Of a stretch of DNA of 64,000 nt, positions 38,729 to 47,163 are shown in pieces (position 1 is the first letter of the stretch; every line of letters starts with the position of its first letter). Both the position numbers and the translations under genes were made by a program. This stretch comes from Janibacter cremeus (GTDB lineage: Bacteria > Actinomycetota > Actinomycetes > Actinomycetales > Dermatophilaceae), in contig NZ_CP115184.1 of the NCBI RefSeq assembly GCF_029395675.1, positions 1,612,001 through 1,676,000 on the forward strand, read 5' to 3'. The notes under the pieces were generated by a model that saw only the letters and a list, made by a program, of their open reading frames with translations, searched no databases and had not been told where the DNA came from.

Positions 38729-39634
38729 TCACCACCGGGTGGGCAGGTGGGTCGGCAGACTGCGACGCGGTCCGCGTCGTGGCCGGCGCGCGGCCGCCGT
38801 GACCACCCGCTGCGCGCGGTAGCGCTGTCCGGCGTACGCCTCGAGGAGCTCGGCCATCCGCTCGTCGTCCCCGATCGTCCCGTCCAGGGCGAGGGTCACG
38901 TCCTTGGCCACGTGGTAGTCACCGAAGCTCGGCGAGTCCGCGTCACCCAGTGCCCGCTGGGCGACCTCGGCGGCCGTCCACACGCCGACCCCCGGGAGCG
39001 AGCGCATCCGACGCTGCGCCTCCTGCAGCGGAAGGTCGGCGCACTCGTCGAGACGTCCCGCGACCCGCATCGCGGTGACGACCGTGCGCGAACGGGAGCC
39101 GTCGACCCCGGCCCGGACCCAGGCCCACGACGGGATCCGGGCCCACTGGGCCGGGCTCGGCGGGGCGACCATCCCCCTCTCCTCCCCCGGCCCGGGCGCC
39201 GGGCTGCCGAAGCCGCGGACGAGCTGACGCAGGCTGCTGAAGGCCTCGCGGCCGGTGACCTTCTGCTCGATCACCGAGCACACGAGCATCTGGGACACGA
39301 GCGCGTTGGCGGGCACGCGCCAGCCGGACTGGCGGGGCCACTCCCGCGAGACGAGGTCGTGGTGGGGGGTGAAGCCGCTCGGGTCGTCGCGCCCACCGAG
39401 CAGGTCGGGGAGCCGGTCGAGCATCCACTCCGCTCCCCCGCCCCAGGCGCGGGCGAGGACCTCGTCCGCGTCCTCGACGAGGTGCAGGGTCACCGGCCCC
39501 TCGGGGGTGGTCCAGGCGAACCACCAGCCGTCCCTGCCCCGCTCGCTGGTGGGATCACCCGACCCGCGGACGAAGGGGGCCAGCGTCCGGTCGACGTCGA
39601 GCGGCCCGGGCGGCCGGTGTCGCCGGGTCCTCAC
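38729..39634 (-). CDS. HhH-GPD DNA glycosylase, AlkA-like
   Basis: 301-residue base-excision repair enzyme of the 3-methyladenine glycosylase II type. The helix-hairpin-helix reads LPGVGVWTAAEVAQRALG and the catalytic Asp is in GDYHVAKD. N-terminal residues 1-100 form the AlkA-like beta domain. The Arg/Pro-rich tail (RRPRRGPRRSLP) is unusual. GTG start. Convergent with fbiA, 9 bases apart. It lacks the Cys cluster of MutY/Nth. Confidence 0.88.
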   Translation of the reverse strand: MRTRRHRPPGPLDVDRTLAPFVRGSGDPTSERGRDGWWFAWTTPEGPVTLHLVEDADEVLARAWGGGAEWMLDRLPDLLGGRDDPSGFTPHHDLVSREWPRQSGWRVPANALVSQMLVCSVIEQKVTGREAFSSLRQLVRGFGSPAPGPGEERGMVAPPSPAQWARIPSWAWVRAGVDGSRSRTVVTAMRVAGRLDECADLPLQEAQRRMRSLPGVGVWTAAEVAQRALGDADSPSFGDYHVAKDVTLALDGTIGDDERMAELLEAYAGQRYRAQRVVTAAARRPRRGPRRSLPTHLPTRW

Positions 39635-39650
39635 GGGACCACCGTGGCGA

Positions 39651-39656
39651 TAGGTT
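39651..39656 (+). promoter_or_regulatory. -10 element (TAGGTT) of a leaderless promoter
   Basis: TAGGTT is followed by 7 bases and the ATG at 39664; no Shine-Dalgarno. Confidence 0.55.
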
Positions 39657-39663
39657 GGCGACG

Positions 39664-40479
39664 ATGCGACCGACGGAGCACGTCCTGGACAGCGCAGCGG
39701 TCGCCGTGCCCGGCGACACCGAGCCGGTGCCCGGCGGCCAGGCCGACAGCGTCCGCGCGGGGGACCTCGTCCTCTCCCCGGGGCGCGACGCGAGCACCCG
39801 CGATGCCCTCAGCCCGCGCATCGCCCGGCTGGCGGTCGACCTGGACACCCGTCGCGAGCGGGATCACCGGGACCTGCGGATCGCGATGCCGGTCCCGGCA
39901 CGGGACGGCAGCTGGGTCGTCGACGGCTGGGCCGCCACCCGCTTCGAGCCCGGCGCCGTGCCGCTGACCGATCTCGTGGCCACGCGCGCGGTGGGTGCGG
40001 TGCTCCACGCCGAGCTGGCCCGGCACGTGCCCGATCCGGTCCTGCCCCACCGGGAGGACCGGTCGGGGTGGGCCGAGCGCGTCGCCTTCGGCGAGGCGCC
40101 CGTGCCCGTCGGTCTCGGCAGGGACGGCGCAGAGCTGCTGCAGGTGCTGCTCGCCCATCGCGAGGACACACCGCTCGGGCCCGACCAGCTCGTGCACGCC
40201 GACCTCGCGGGCACCGTGCTCCTGGACCCGCGCGGCGCCCCGGTCGTCGTCGACATCATTCCCTCCCGGCGCCCGGTCCTGTGGGCCGAGGCGGTCCTCG
40301 TGCTCGACTCGGTGCTGTGGCACGAGGCCGACGCCGCGGTCATGGACGAGTGGGCGACGGGTGCCGCCGGCGCGGCGATGCTCCGGGTGGCGATCTTCCG
40401 GCTGGTCGGAGACCGTCCGGCCGACGCCCCGGCCTGCGCCCGCGCGCTGACGCCGCTGCTCGCCGGGCTCGGGGCCTGA
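39664..40479 (+). CDS. TIGR02569 family protein (kinase-like fold)
   Basis: 271-residue actinobacterial protein. Segment LVHADLAGTVLLDPRGAPVV followed by VVVDIIPSRRPVLWAEAV resembles the catalytic and metal loops of aminoglycoside phosphotransferase-like kinases (HxDL...N, then D), with the Asn position changed to Thr. Function unknown. A -10-like TAGGTT 7 bases before the ATG supports this start; the ORF opens 9 bases earlier at another ATG. Convergent with the flippase-like gene. Confidence 0.75.
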   Translation: MRPTEHVLDSAAVAVPGDTEPVPGGQADSVRAGDLVLSPGRDASTRDALSPRIARLAVDLDTRRERDHRDLRIAMPVPARDGSWVVDGWAATRFEPGAVPLTDLVATRAVGAVLHAELARHVPDPVLPHREDRSGWAERVAFGEAPVPVGLGRDGAELLQVLLAHREDTPLGPDQLVHADLAGTVLLDPRGAPVVVDIIPSRRPVLWAEAVLVLDSVLWHEADAAVMDEWATGAAGAAMLRVAIFRLVGDRPADAPACARALTPLLAGLGA

Positions 40480-40484
40480 GCGGG

Positions 40485-41495
40485 TCACTGCTGCGTCCCC
40501 GGGTCGACCGGCAGGGCTCCCGGCGCCGGCAGGTGCTCGGGCAGGACGTGGTGCGAGCGGCCCCACAGCCAGCCGGCCGTGGCCCACACGACGTCACCGA
40601 GGACGGTGAGGAAGCGGGAGACGACGACCACCGCCGCCGCGGCGGACAGCGACAGCTCGGTCGCGAGGATCAGCACGAGGATGCCGTCGCGGACCCCGAC
40701 ACCGGCCGGCACGACGATGCTGAAGGTCCCGATGCCCACGGCGAGGAGGTAACCGCAGACGGCGACGAGGAGCACGCGGGCGGGATCCGCGTCACCGGGT
40801 GCCAGGTCGCGGGCCAGCACCCACACCGACAGTCCCCCGATGAGCCAGGAGCCGGTGAACCACGCGCTCGAGACGCCGATCGCGGCCACCCCCAGGTCGT
40901 GCTCGAGCGGGGGACGGCGCAGCAGCCGCAGCACGTGGCGAATGCCGTGGTTGAGCAGGGGCGGCCACAGCAGGGGCAGCAGCAGGGCGATGGCCAGCGG
41001 CACACTCCACCACGGGAGGGTCACCTGACCGCGCGTGAGCAGCACGGGCAGCGCGGGCAGACCGGCCGCCAGTCCGGTCAGGGCGGACAGGCCGATGCAC
41101 AGCAGACCGCCGACCGCGGTGCGCCGCCGGGGCACACCCAGCCGCGCGGCCATCTCGGTCTGCACCACGACCGACCACACCGACCCGGGCAGGTACTTGC
41201 CCAGCTGGCCGACGAAGAAGACGCCGCTCGCGGGGGCGATGTGCAGCCGGGACCCGAGGTCGGCGAGGAGCACCCGCCACCCCAGGACGGTGAGCAAGGG
41301 GGAGAACAGCGCCAGAAGTGTGGCAGCGGCAAGGGTGGCCGGCCCGAGGCGGCCGAGGTCGGAGCGCACGGCCTCCCAGTTGGTCCGCAGCGCCACGCCC
41401 ACCACGACGAGGACGAGGACGAGGAAGCCGACTCGCAGCACGTCGACGACGTGCCGACGCGTGGTGCGCACCGCCGGCTGGTCCACCTCGCTCAT
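40485..41495 (-). CDS. lysylphosphatidylglycerol synthase TM-region/UPF0104 flippase-like protein
   Basis: 336-residue polytopic membrane protein with about eight helices, of the LPG_synthase_TM (UPF0104/AglD) family. Family block GQLGKYLPGSVWSVVVQTEMA is clear, as is VPAGVGVRDGILVLIL near the C-terminus. Members act in lipid or polyprenyl-glycan translocation. The catalytic aminoacyl-transferase domain of MprF is absent, so only the membrane module is present. ATG at 41495 with TAGGCT 8 bases upstream. Confidence 0.85.
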   Translation of the reverse strand: MSEVDQPAVRTTRRHVVDVLRVGFLVLVLVVVGVALRTNWEAVRSDLGRLGPATLAAATLLALFSPLLTVLGWRVLLADLGSRLHIAPASGVFFVGQLGKYLPGSVWSVVVQTEMAARLGVPRRRTAVGGLLCIGLSALTGLAAGLPALPVLLTRGQVTLPWWSVPLAIALLLPLLWPPLLNHGIRHVLRLLRRPPLEHDLGVAAIGVSSAWFTGSWLIGGLSVWVLARDLAPGDADPARVLLVAVCGYLLAVGIGTFSIVVPAGVGVRDGILVLILATELSLSAAAAVVVVSRFLTVLGDVVWATAGWLWGRSHHVLPEHLPAPGALPVDPGTQQ

Positions 41496-41550
41496 CCCGG
41501 TGCAGCCTATGCGACCGGACGGCCGTCGGGAGCGGAGGTTCCCCCCTTCG

Positions 41551-41556
41551 TAGGGT
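41551..41556 (+). promoter_or_regulatory. -10 element (TAGGGT) of a leaderless promoter
   Basis: TAGGGT then 6 bases to the ATG at 41563. It directly follows a CCCCTTCG octamer. Confidence 0.6.
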
Positions 41557-41562
41557 GGCCCC

Positions 41563-42300
41563 ATGACCGTCCCCGCCTCCGTCCTCTCCACCCTCAACGA
41601 CCGGGACTCCGCCGCTCCGCGGATCACCTGCTACGACGACGTGCCCGGGCCCACCGCGGGCGAGCGCATCGAGCTGTCGGGGCGCGTCCTCGGTACGTGG
41701 GTGAGCAAGGCCGGCAACGCCCTCCAGGAGGAGTGGGACATCGAGCCCGGGTCGGTGGTCCGCCTGTCGATGCAGCCGCACTGGCGCCTGCTCTACTGGG
41801 CCTGGGCCGTGTGGTCGGTCGGGGCGCACGTCGACCTCGACGGTGACCTCGCCGCGGACCTCGTGGTCACCGACGAGGCCGGGTCGCTCCCCCACGACGG
41901 ACCCGCCGTGCTCGTCACCCGCGGCGCGCTCGCCCGCTCGGCCGGGACCGACCTCGCCGACTCGGTGATGGACGAGGCGGCAGAGCTGGCCTCCTTCGGT
42001 GACGACTTCACGGCCTGGCAGGAGCCCGACGAGGAGGACCTCGCCCTCACGCTCGACGGCACCTCGCTCACCCACGGCGCAGCGGTCGCCGACGCCGTCG
42101 CGCAGGTGCCGGTGGCGAAGGGAGCCCGCGTGCACCTCGTCGACCCGACCGCCGGCGGCCTGCTGCGCACGGCGATGGCCGTCTGGGCCGGTGGCGGCTC
42201 GCTCGTGCTCCAGCTGGGCGAGCTCGACACCGAGACACTCACCCGTCGCGCCACGAGCGAGGGCGTCACCACCGACCGGTCCGTGGACCAGCGGGGGTGA
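41563..42300 (+). CDS. TIGR03089 family protein
   Basis: 245-residue actinobacterial protein that resembles the N-terminal part of AMP-binding (ANL) enzymes: ITCYDDVPGPTAGERIELSG and GSVVRLSMQPHWRLLYWAWAVWSVGA correspond to the first adenylating sub-domain, but no ATP P-loop (YTSGTTG) follows, so it is not a competent ligase. Role unknown. Leaderless start. Convergent with the peptidoglycan-binding protein gene. Confidence 0.82.
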   Translation: MTVPASVLSTLNDRDSAAPRITCYDDVPGPTAGERIELSGRVLGTWVSKAGNALQEEWDIEPGSVVRLSMQPHWRLLYWAWAVWSVGAHVDLDGDLAADLVVTDEAGSLPHDGPAVLVTRGALARSAGTDLADSVMDEAAELASFGDDFTAWQEPDEEDLALTLDGTSLTHGAAVADAVAQVPVAKGARVHLVDPTAGGLLRTAMAVWAGGGSLVLQLGELDTETLTRRATSEGVTTDRSVDQRG

Positions 42301-42321
42301 CGCCCTCGTGCGTCGCGGCGA

Positions 42322-45150
42322 TCAGGCCGGGACACGCACCTCGCGCTCGAGGGCCTGCCAGGTGACGGCACCGACGTAGCCGGTCCTCGTGAGCCGGTTG
42401 CGCTCCTGCAGTGACCGCACCGCCTGCTCGGTGGTGGGGCCGTAGCTCCCGTCCGCGGCCACACCGAGCCGCGACTGGAGAGCCGTGACTGCGGGGCCCG
42501 TCGAGCCCGGCTTGAGGACCGTCGTGCGGTAGGCGAGGAAGGGGTACTTCGTCGCCTCGAGCGCATCCCAGGTCCGCTCCTCGACGATGCCCGTGACCGG
42601 GAGCCCGTGGGCAGCCTGGAAGCTGCGCACCGCAGTCGCCGTCGCCGTGCCGAAGACCCCGTCGACGGCGACGCCGCCGAGGACCTGCTGGACCTTCTTC
42701 ACGCCTGCGCTGCGCGCCCCCTCGGAGAGGACCATCGACTTCAGCCCGTCGAACTCGGTCGTCGTGGCGACGGTGGCCACCCCGGCGGAGCCGAGGAAGG
42801 CGGCCGGCGAGACGGACTGGGCACCGCCGCGGCGGGACAGGAGCGCCTCCCACGTCTTCGCGCCGACGATGCCGTCGGCCGTGAGGGACTTGCGGCGCTG
42901 GAAGGACTTGACCGCCGACTCGGTGTTCGAGCCGAAGATCCCGTCCGCCTTCAGGTTCAGGATGTCCTGCAGCTTCTTCACCGCAGCACCCCGCGACCCG
43001 CGACGCACCGTCGCCGGGATGTCCGTCGACGAGGACGAGTCGTCGTCCTTCGACGAGCTGCCGGCAGAGCTGTCGTCCTTCGAGCCACCGGAGGTCGACG
43101 AGCGCTTGCCGAGCAGCACCTCCCACGTCCTCGCCCCGACGATGCCGTCGGCCGTGAGGGACTTGCGGCGCTGGAAGGACTTGACCGCCGACTCGGTGTT
43201 CGAGCCGAAGATCCCGTCCGCCTTCAGGTCCAGGGCATTCTGCAGCTGCTTGACCGCAGCACCCCGCGACCCACGACGCACCGTCGCCGGGATGTCCGTC
43301 GACGAGGACGAGTCGTCGTCCTTCGAGGAGCTGCCGGCGGAGGAGCCGCCGCCCTTCGAGGCACCCGCGACGGACGAGCGCTTGCCGAGCAGCACCTCCC
43401 ACGTCCTCGCCCCGACGATGCCGTCGGCCGTGAGGGACTTGCGGCGCTGGAAGGACTTGACCGCCGACTCGGTGTTCGAGCCGAAGATCCCGTCCGCCTT
43501 CAGGTCCAGGGCATCCTGCAGCTGCTTGACCGCAGCCCCCCGCGACCCACGACGCACCGTCGCCGGGATGTCCGTCGACGAGGACGAGTCGTCCTTCGAC
43601 GAGGTGTCCTTCGAGGTCGCCGTCCTCTTGTACGACATGCCCTTCAGGGCCTTCCAGACATTGCTGTTCACGACCCCGCTGGTCCTCAACGACTTCCTGC
43701 GCTGGAAGGACTTGACCGCCGACTCCGTCTGCGACCCGAAGATGCCGTCCACGCCGATGCGCAGGTCCCTCTGCAGCTCCTTGACCGCCGCACCCGTCGA
43801 CCCACGACGCACCGTCGCCGGGATGTCCGTCGACGACGAGGTGTCCTTCGAGGTCGCCGTCCTCTTGTAGGACATGCCCTTCAGGGCCTTCCAGACATTG
43901 CTGTCCACGACCCCGTTGGTCCTCAACGACTTCCTGCGCTGGAAGGACTTGACCGCCGACTCCGTCTGCGACCCGAAGATGCCGTCCACGCCGATGCGCA
44001 GGTCCTTCTGCAGCTCCTTGACCGCAGCACCCGTCGACCCACGACGCACCGTCGCCGGGATGTCGTTGCTCGTGCTCTGCGAGGTACCCGACCTCGTGTA
44101 GCTCTTGCCGGTGAGGGCCTTCCACACGTTGCCGTCGACGACACCGTTGACCTTGAGCGACTTCTCCTCCTGGAACTCCCGCACGGCGGCGTCGGTCCTC
44201 GACCCGAAGACGCCGTCGACGGACAGGCCGAGGATGCGCTGAAGAGCCTTGACCGACTCGCCGCGCGAGCCGAGGCGGACGGTGTCCTGGCTCGGCGTCG
44301 TCGTGGTGGTCCCGCCACGTGCCGGGACCTCGCCCAGGGCGACCATCCTGTCCCAGGTCGCCTTGTCCAGCACACCGGTGGCGGACAGGCCGTGACTGCG
44401 CTGCCAGGAGGTCAACGCGCTCTTCGTCGCAGGACCGAAGATCCCGTCGGCGGTGACACCGATGACCTGCTGCGCGAGCTGGACCTCCGGCGCACGTGCA
44501 CCCTCGCTGAGGACCGGGTAGGACGTGGGAGGTGCGATCGGGATCGACGGGCCGGAGGGCGAGGTCGAGACACCCGTCCAGGCCTTGCCGGTCCACCACG
44601 ACGTGCGCTGCATCGCGCCGTCCCAGCTGAAGCTGAAGTGGATGTGGTCCGTGTGCGGGTTGGGACCGTTGTAGTCGCGCCAGCCGGCCTCCATCTGGTA
44701 GGTACCCCAGATCTTGCGGTCCCAGATGACGTACATGACGCCGAACCGGCGGGCCATCGCTCCCTGCCGGCCCTGGGCGTCCGGAGCCATGAGCCAGGCC
44801 AGCACCGAGTCGGCGACGCCGCGCTCGTGCCGGTCGTAGGCGTTGAGCATCCAGTCCAGGGCACGCCCCTCGGAGTGCTCGGTGACCCCACTGGTGCAGG
44901 TGCGCGAGATCCCGTAGTTGTACTCGCTGTAGTGGCTGGCCATGAGGCGCGCGAACGCGAGCACCCCCGGCTTCGCCTGCGGGTCGCACGTGTCCTGCGG
45001 GACGTACGGCGAGGCGACGTCGAGATCGCCGGGCAGGTTGGTGTTCGTCGGTGGGCTGGGAACGGCGGCACGAGCCACGTTCCCGGTGGCGAGGGGAAGG
45101 GCGAATGCCGGGATGAGGGCGGCACCAACCATGCGGACGGAACGTGACAC
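42322..45150 (-). CDS. secreted VanY-like zinc peptidase domain with nine peptidoglycan-binding domains
   Basis: 942 residues: signal peptide (1-29, hydrophobic GAALIPAFALPLATG, cleavage near ARA), a peptidase-like domain (about 45-200) with zinc-ligand pattern H92-SEGRAL-D99 and D168-H169-I-H171 as in VanY/D-Ala-D-Ala peptidases, then nine PG_binding_1 domains to the C-terminus, five joined by Ser/Lys/Asp linkers and each beginning TDIPATVRRGS. It probably docks on and trims the cell wall. GTG at 45150 has AGGAG 7 bases upstream; an in-frame ATG at 45210 would displace the signal peptide. The promoter region shares a motif with whiB and may respond to MtrA. Confidence 0.88.
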   Translation of the reverse strand: MSRSVRMVGAALIPAFALPLATGNVARAAVPSPPTNTNLPGDLDVASPYVPQDTCDPQAKPGVLAFARLMASHYSEYNYGISRTCTSGVTEHSEGRALDWMLNAYDRHERGVADSVLAWLMAPDAQGRQGAMARRFGVMYVIWDRKIWGTYQMEAGWRDYNGPNPHTDHIHFSFSWDGAMQRTSWWTGKAWTGVSTSPSGPSIPIAPPTSYPVLSEGARAPEVQLAQQVIGVTADGIFGPATKSALTSWQRSHGLSATGVLDKATWDRMVALGEVPARGGTTTTTPSQDTVRLGSRGESVKALQRILGLSVDGVFGSRTDAAVREFQEEKSLKVNGVVDGNVWKALTGKSYTRSGTSQSTSNDIPATVRRGSTGAAVKELQKDLRIGVDGIFGSQTESAVKSFQRRKSLRTNGVVDSNVWKALKGMSYKRTATSKDTSSSTDIPATVRRGSTGAAVKELQRDLRIGVDGIFGSQTESAVKSFQRRKSLRTSGVVNSNVWKALKGMSYKRTATSKDTSSKDDSSSSTDIPATVRRGSRGAAVKQLQDALDLKADGIFGSNTESAVKSFQRRKSLTADGIVGARTWEVLLGKRSSVAGASKGGGSSAGSSSKDDDSSSSTDIPATVRRGSRGAAVKQLQNALDLKADGIFGSNTESAVKSFQRRKSLTADGIVGARTWEVLLGKRSSTSGGSKDDSSAGSSSKDDDSSSSTDIPATVRRGSRGAAVKKLQDILNLKADGIFGSNTESAVKSFQRRKSLTADGIVGAKTWEALLSRRGGAQSVSPAAFLGSAGVATVATTTEFDGLKSMVLSEGARSAGVKKVQQVLGGVAVDGVFGTATATAVRSFQAAHGLPVTGIVEERTWDALEATKYPFLAYRTTVLKPGSTGPAVTALQSRLGVAADGSYGPTTEQAVRSLQERNRLTRTGYVGAVTWQALEREVRVPA
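42860..44060. repeat. tandem coding repeats of the peptidoglycan-binding domains
   Basis: Two repeat sub-families lie in tandem. Units recurring at 42868, 43141 and 43417 are spaced 273 and 276 bases and look nearly identical over about 150 bases. A second type recurs at 43628 and 43865, spacing 237. The near-identity at third codon positions points to recent duplication or gene conversion. Confidence 0.85.
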
Positions 45151-45212
45151 GCGGCTGCTCCTAGGTGAGGGCACGGGCAGGGGTAACCCGAAGGGACTAC
45201 GAACCCTCATTC

Positions 45213-45226
45213 GTCACACTCGTCAC
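45213..45226. promoter_or_regulatory. GTCAC direct repeats upstream of the peptidoglycan-binding protein gene
   Basis: GTCAC occurs at 45213-45217 and 45222-45226, 9 bases apart, 63 bases before the GTG. GTCAC/GTAAC-type direct repeats are recognised by MtrA in several actinobacteria, so this is a possible operator. The rest of 45151-45420 holds the 17-bp motif at 45297 and no gene. Confidence 0.35.
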
Positions 45227-45296
45227 TCGGTGCTCAGAAGTCAGGCCAGTCACTCTTATTCCATGTGTCACGAAGGACACGCCAGCCCCATCCGGC

Positions 45297-45313
45297 AATT
45301 ACATACCTGTCAT
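45297..45313. promoter_or_regulatory. 17-bp motif shared with the whiB/fbiA intergenic region
   Basis: AATTACATACCTGTCAT, two mismatches from 37675-37691 and in the same orientation relative to a minus-strand gene (147 bases upstream of the peptidoglycan-binding protein). It is also 107 bases upstream of the divergent CoA-transferase gene. Confidence 0.55.
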
Positions 45314-45408
45314 TTCGGATGCACGGCGGGGACGCGCCCGGTCGCCGCCCACCCCCTTCGCCCGCATCCATGTGCTCCCCGCCCACAATCCGGACGCGCC
45401 GCTCTGGT

Positions 45409-45414
45409 TAGGGT
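45409..45414 (+). promoter_or_regulatory. -10 element (TAGGGT) of the CoA-transferase operon
   Basis: TAGGGT, 6 bases before the ATG at 45421; no ribosome site, so a leaderless transcript is likely. Confidence 0.6.
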
Positions 45415-45420
45415 CGGGGC

Positions 45421-46230
45421 ATGGACAAAGTTGTCACCTCACCGGCAGAGGCCGTCGCGGACATCCCCGATGGCGCCACGCTCGCGGTGGGCGGCTTCGG
45501 GTTGTGCGGCATCCCGAGCGTGCTCATCGACTCCGTACGCGCGAAGGGGGTGACTGACCTCGAGTGCGTCTCCAACAACTGCGGCGTCGATGACTGGGGC
45601 CTCGGAGTGCTGCTCGGTGGTGGCCAGATCCGACGGATGGTCTCCTCCTACGTGGGCGAGAACAAGGAGTTCGCCCGGCAGTACCTCTCCGGAGAGCTCG
45701 AGGTCGAGCTGACCCCGCAGGGCACCCTCGCCGAGAAGCTGCGCGCCGGAGGTTCCGGCATCGCCGGCTTCTGGACCCGCACCGGGGTCGCCACCCAGAT
45801 CGCCGACGGCGGACTGCCCTGGCGCTACGACTCCGAGGGCAATGTCGCCGTCTCCTCCCCCGCCAAGGAGACCCGCACCTTCGAGGTCAAGGAGCGCACC
45901 CCGGAGGGCACGACCGCCACCGTGGAGCACGAGTTCGTGCTCGAGCCGGCCATCACGGCCGACTTCGCCCTGGTGCGCGCGTGGAAGGGCGACCGCCACG
46001 GCAACCTCGTCTTCCGCACCACCTCCCGCAACTTCAACCCGCTGTGCGCCATGGCCGGCCTGGTGACGATCGCCGAGGTCGAGGAACTCGTCGAGCCCGG
46101 TGAGATCGACCCCGACCACGTGCACCTGCCGGGCATCTACGTCCAGCGGGTCGTGCCGCTGACCCCGGAGCAGGCCGCCGACAAGCGCATCGAGAAGCGC
46201 ACCGTCCGTGACGAGAGCAAGGAGGCCTGA
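45421..46230 (+). CDS. scoA: 3-oxoacid CoA-transferase subunit A
   Basis: Alpha subunit of succinyl-CoA:3-ketoacid CoA transferase, activating acetoacetate for oxidation. 269 residues with the SCOT-A signature [14 protein letters not shown] at about residue 22, [16 protein letters not shown], and [19 protein letters not shown] 35-residue C-terminal extension follows. Starts leaderless and is separated from subunit B by a single base, so the two are an operon. Its nearest metabolic partners, hydroxybutyryl-CoA dehydrogenase and acyl-CoA dehydrogenase, lie 3-5 kb on. Confidence 0.95.
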   Translation: MDKVVTSPAEAVADIPDGATLAVGGFGLCGIPSVLIDSVRAKGVTDLECVSNNCGVDDWGLGVLLGGGQIRRMVSSYVGENKEFARQYLSGELEVELTPQGTLAEKLRAGGSGIAGFWTRTGVATQIADGGLPWRYDSEGNVAVSSPAKETRTFEVKERTPEGTTATVEHEFVLEPAITADFALVRAWKGDRHGNLVFRTTSRNFNPLCAMAGLVTIAEVEELVEPGEIDPDHVHLPGIYVQRVVPLTPEQAADKRIEKRTVRDESKEA

Positions 46231-46231
46231 C

Positions 46232-46870
46232 ATGGCCCTCAACCGTGAGCAGATGGCCGCACGAGCCGCCCAGGAGCTCCACGACGGTGACTACGTCAAC
46301 CTCGGGATCGGCATGCCGACACTCGTCCCGAACTACGTGCCGGACGACGTCGAGATCGTGCTCCAGTCCGAGAACGGCATCCTCGGCGTCGGCCCGTACC
46401 CGACCGAGGACGCCGTCGACGCGGACATGATCAACGCCGGCAAGGAGACGGTGACCCTGCGCAAGGGTGCCTCGATCTTCGACTCCGCGACGAGCTTCGC
46501 CATGATCCGCGGCGGCAAGGTCGACGCCGCGATCCTCGGCGCGATGCAGGTCGCCGAGAACGGCGACATCGCCAACTGGATGATCCCCGGGAAGATGGTC
46601 AAGGGCATGGGTGGCGCGATGGACCTCGTCCACGGCGCCAAGAAGGTCATCGTCCTCATGGACCACACCGCCAAGGACGGCACGCCGAAGATCCTCACCG
46701 AGTGCGAGCTGCCGCTGACCGGCAAGGGCGTCGTGCAGCGGATCATCACCGACCTGGCCGTCATCGACGTCACCGACGACGGGCTCGTCCTGCGCGAGCT
46801 GGCTCCCGACGTGACCGAGGAGGAGGTCCGGGAGAAGACGGGGGCCACGCTCACCGTCGACCTGGCCTGA
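46232..46870 (+). CDS. scoB: 3-oxoacid CoA-transferase subunit B
   Basis: Beta subunit, 212 residues, carrying the catalytic glutamate in [12 protein letters not shown] near residue 50. Also shows the family's [14 protein letters not shown] and [21 protein letters not shown] at 46232 one base after the subunit A stop; a longer start inside subunit A is rejected. Ends before a strong inverted repeat at 46884-46931. Confidence 0.95.
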   Translation: MALNREQMAARAAQELHDGDYVNLGIGMPTLVPNYVPDDVEIVLQSENGILGVGPYPTEDAVDADMINAGKETVTLRKGASIFDSATSFAMIRGGKVDAAILGAMQVAENGDIANWMIPGKMVKGMGGAMDLVHGAKKVIVLMDHTAKDGTPKILTECELPLTGKGVVQRIITDLAVIDVTDDGLVLRELAPDVTEEEVREKTGATLTVDLA

Positions 46871-46883
46871 CTCTTCCGAGCCA

Positions 46884-46931
46884 CAAGGGCCGTGGGCAGC
46901 TCCCGTATGAAGGGCTGCGGCACGGCCCTTG
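46884..46931 (+). terminator. terminator hairpin after the CoA-transferase operon
   Basis: CAAGGGCCGTG (46884-46894) pairs with CACGGCCCTTG (46921-46931), all 11 positions; within the loop GCAGC and GCTGC add an inner stem. It begins 14 bases after the subunit B stop. Confidence 0.75.
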
Positions 46932-47163
46932 GGCTGCGCGCCCGGGGTCCCGTCATCGATCCCCCGACACCCGGGTGTCGGTTGCGGGCGGCTCCGCCCT
47001 GAGTCGGGCCGACCCCACCCCTTCGTCCGTCCGCTGGGGCCTCCCTGCCATGGCCGGGATGCCCCGATCAGGCCGGGAAGCCCTCGGATGGTCGCGTCAT
47101 TTCGTGGTCAGGCCGGGTTTTCCCGGTCGTCACGGGCCGTGCTGGCGAAGGGGTTGCGCCGCC
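46932..47163. other. gene-free, hairpin-rich intergenic stretch
   Basis: Contains a perfect 18-bp palindrome CCGACACCCGGGTGTCGG (46964-46981), then GGGCGGCTCCGCCC (46986-46999) and CCGGGTTTTCCCGG (47113-47126). Two CGAAGGGG-type octamers also occur. No credible ORF or promoter. Wording such as AAGGGCCG and a G/C-rich stem recalls the long hairpin at 16477, so it may be a decayed repeat family. Confidence 0.5.

Noticed and set aside
42860..44060. Regularly spaced repeats suggesting a CRISPR array
   Set aside because: The repeats are 237-276 bp apart, in frame and encode PG_binding_1 domains.
42607..45147. 846-codon plus-strand open frame opposite the peptidoglycan-binding protein
   Set aside because: Mirror of the repeat-encoding gene; its own repeats only reflect that coding sequence.
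45151..45330. Possible c-di-AMP (ydaO) riboswitch before the peptidoglycan-binding protein, common for wall hydrolases
   Set aside because: None of the conserved ydaO blocks are visible and the AT-containing region looks like promoter DNA.
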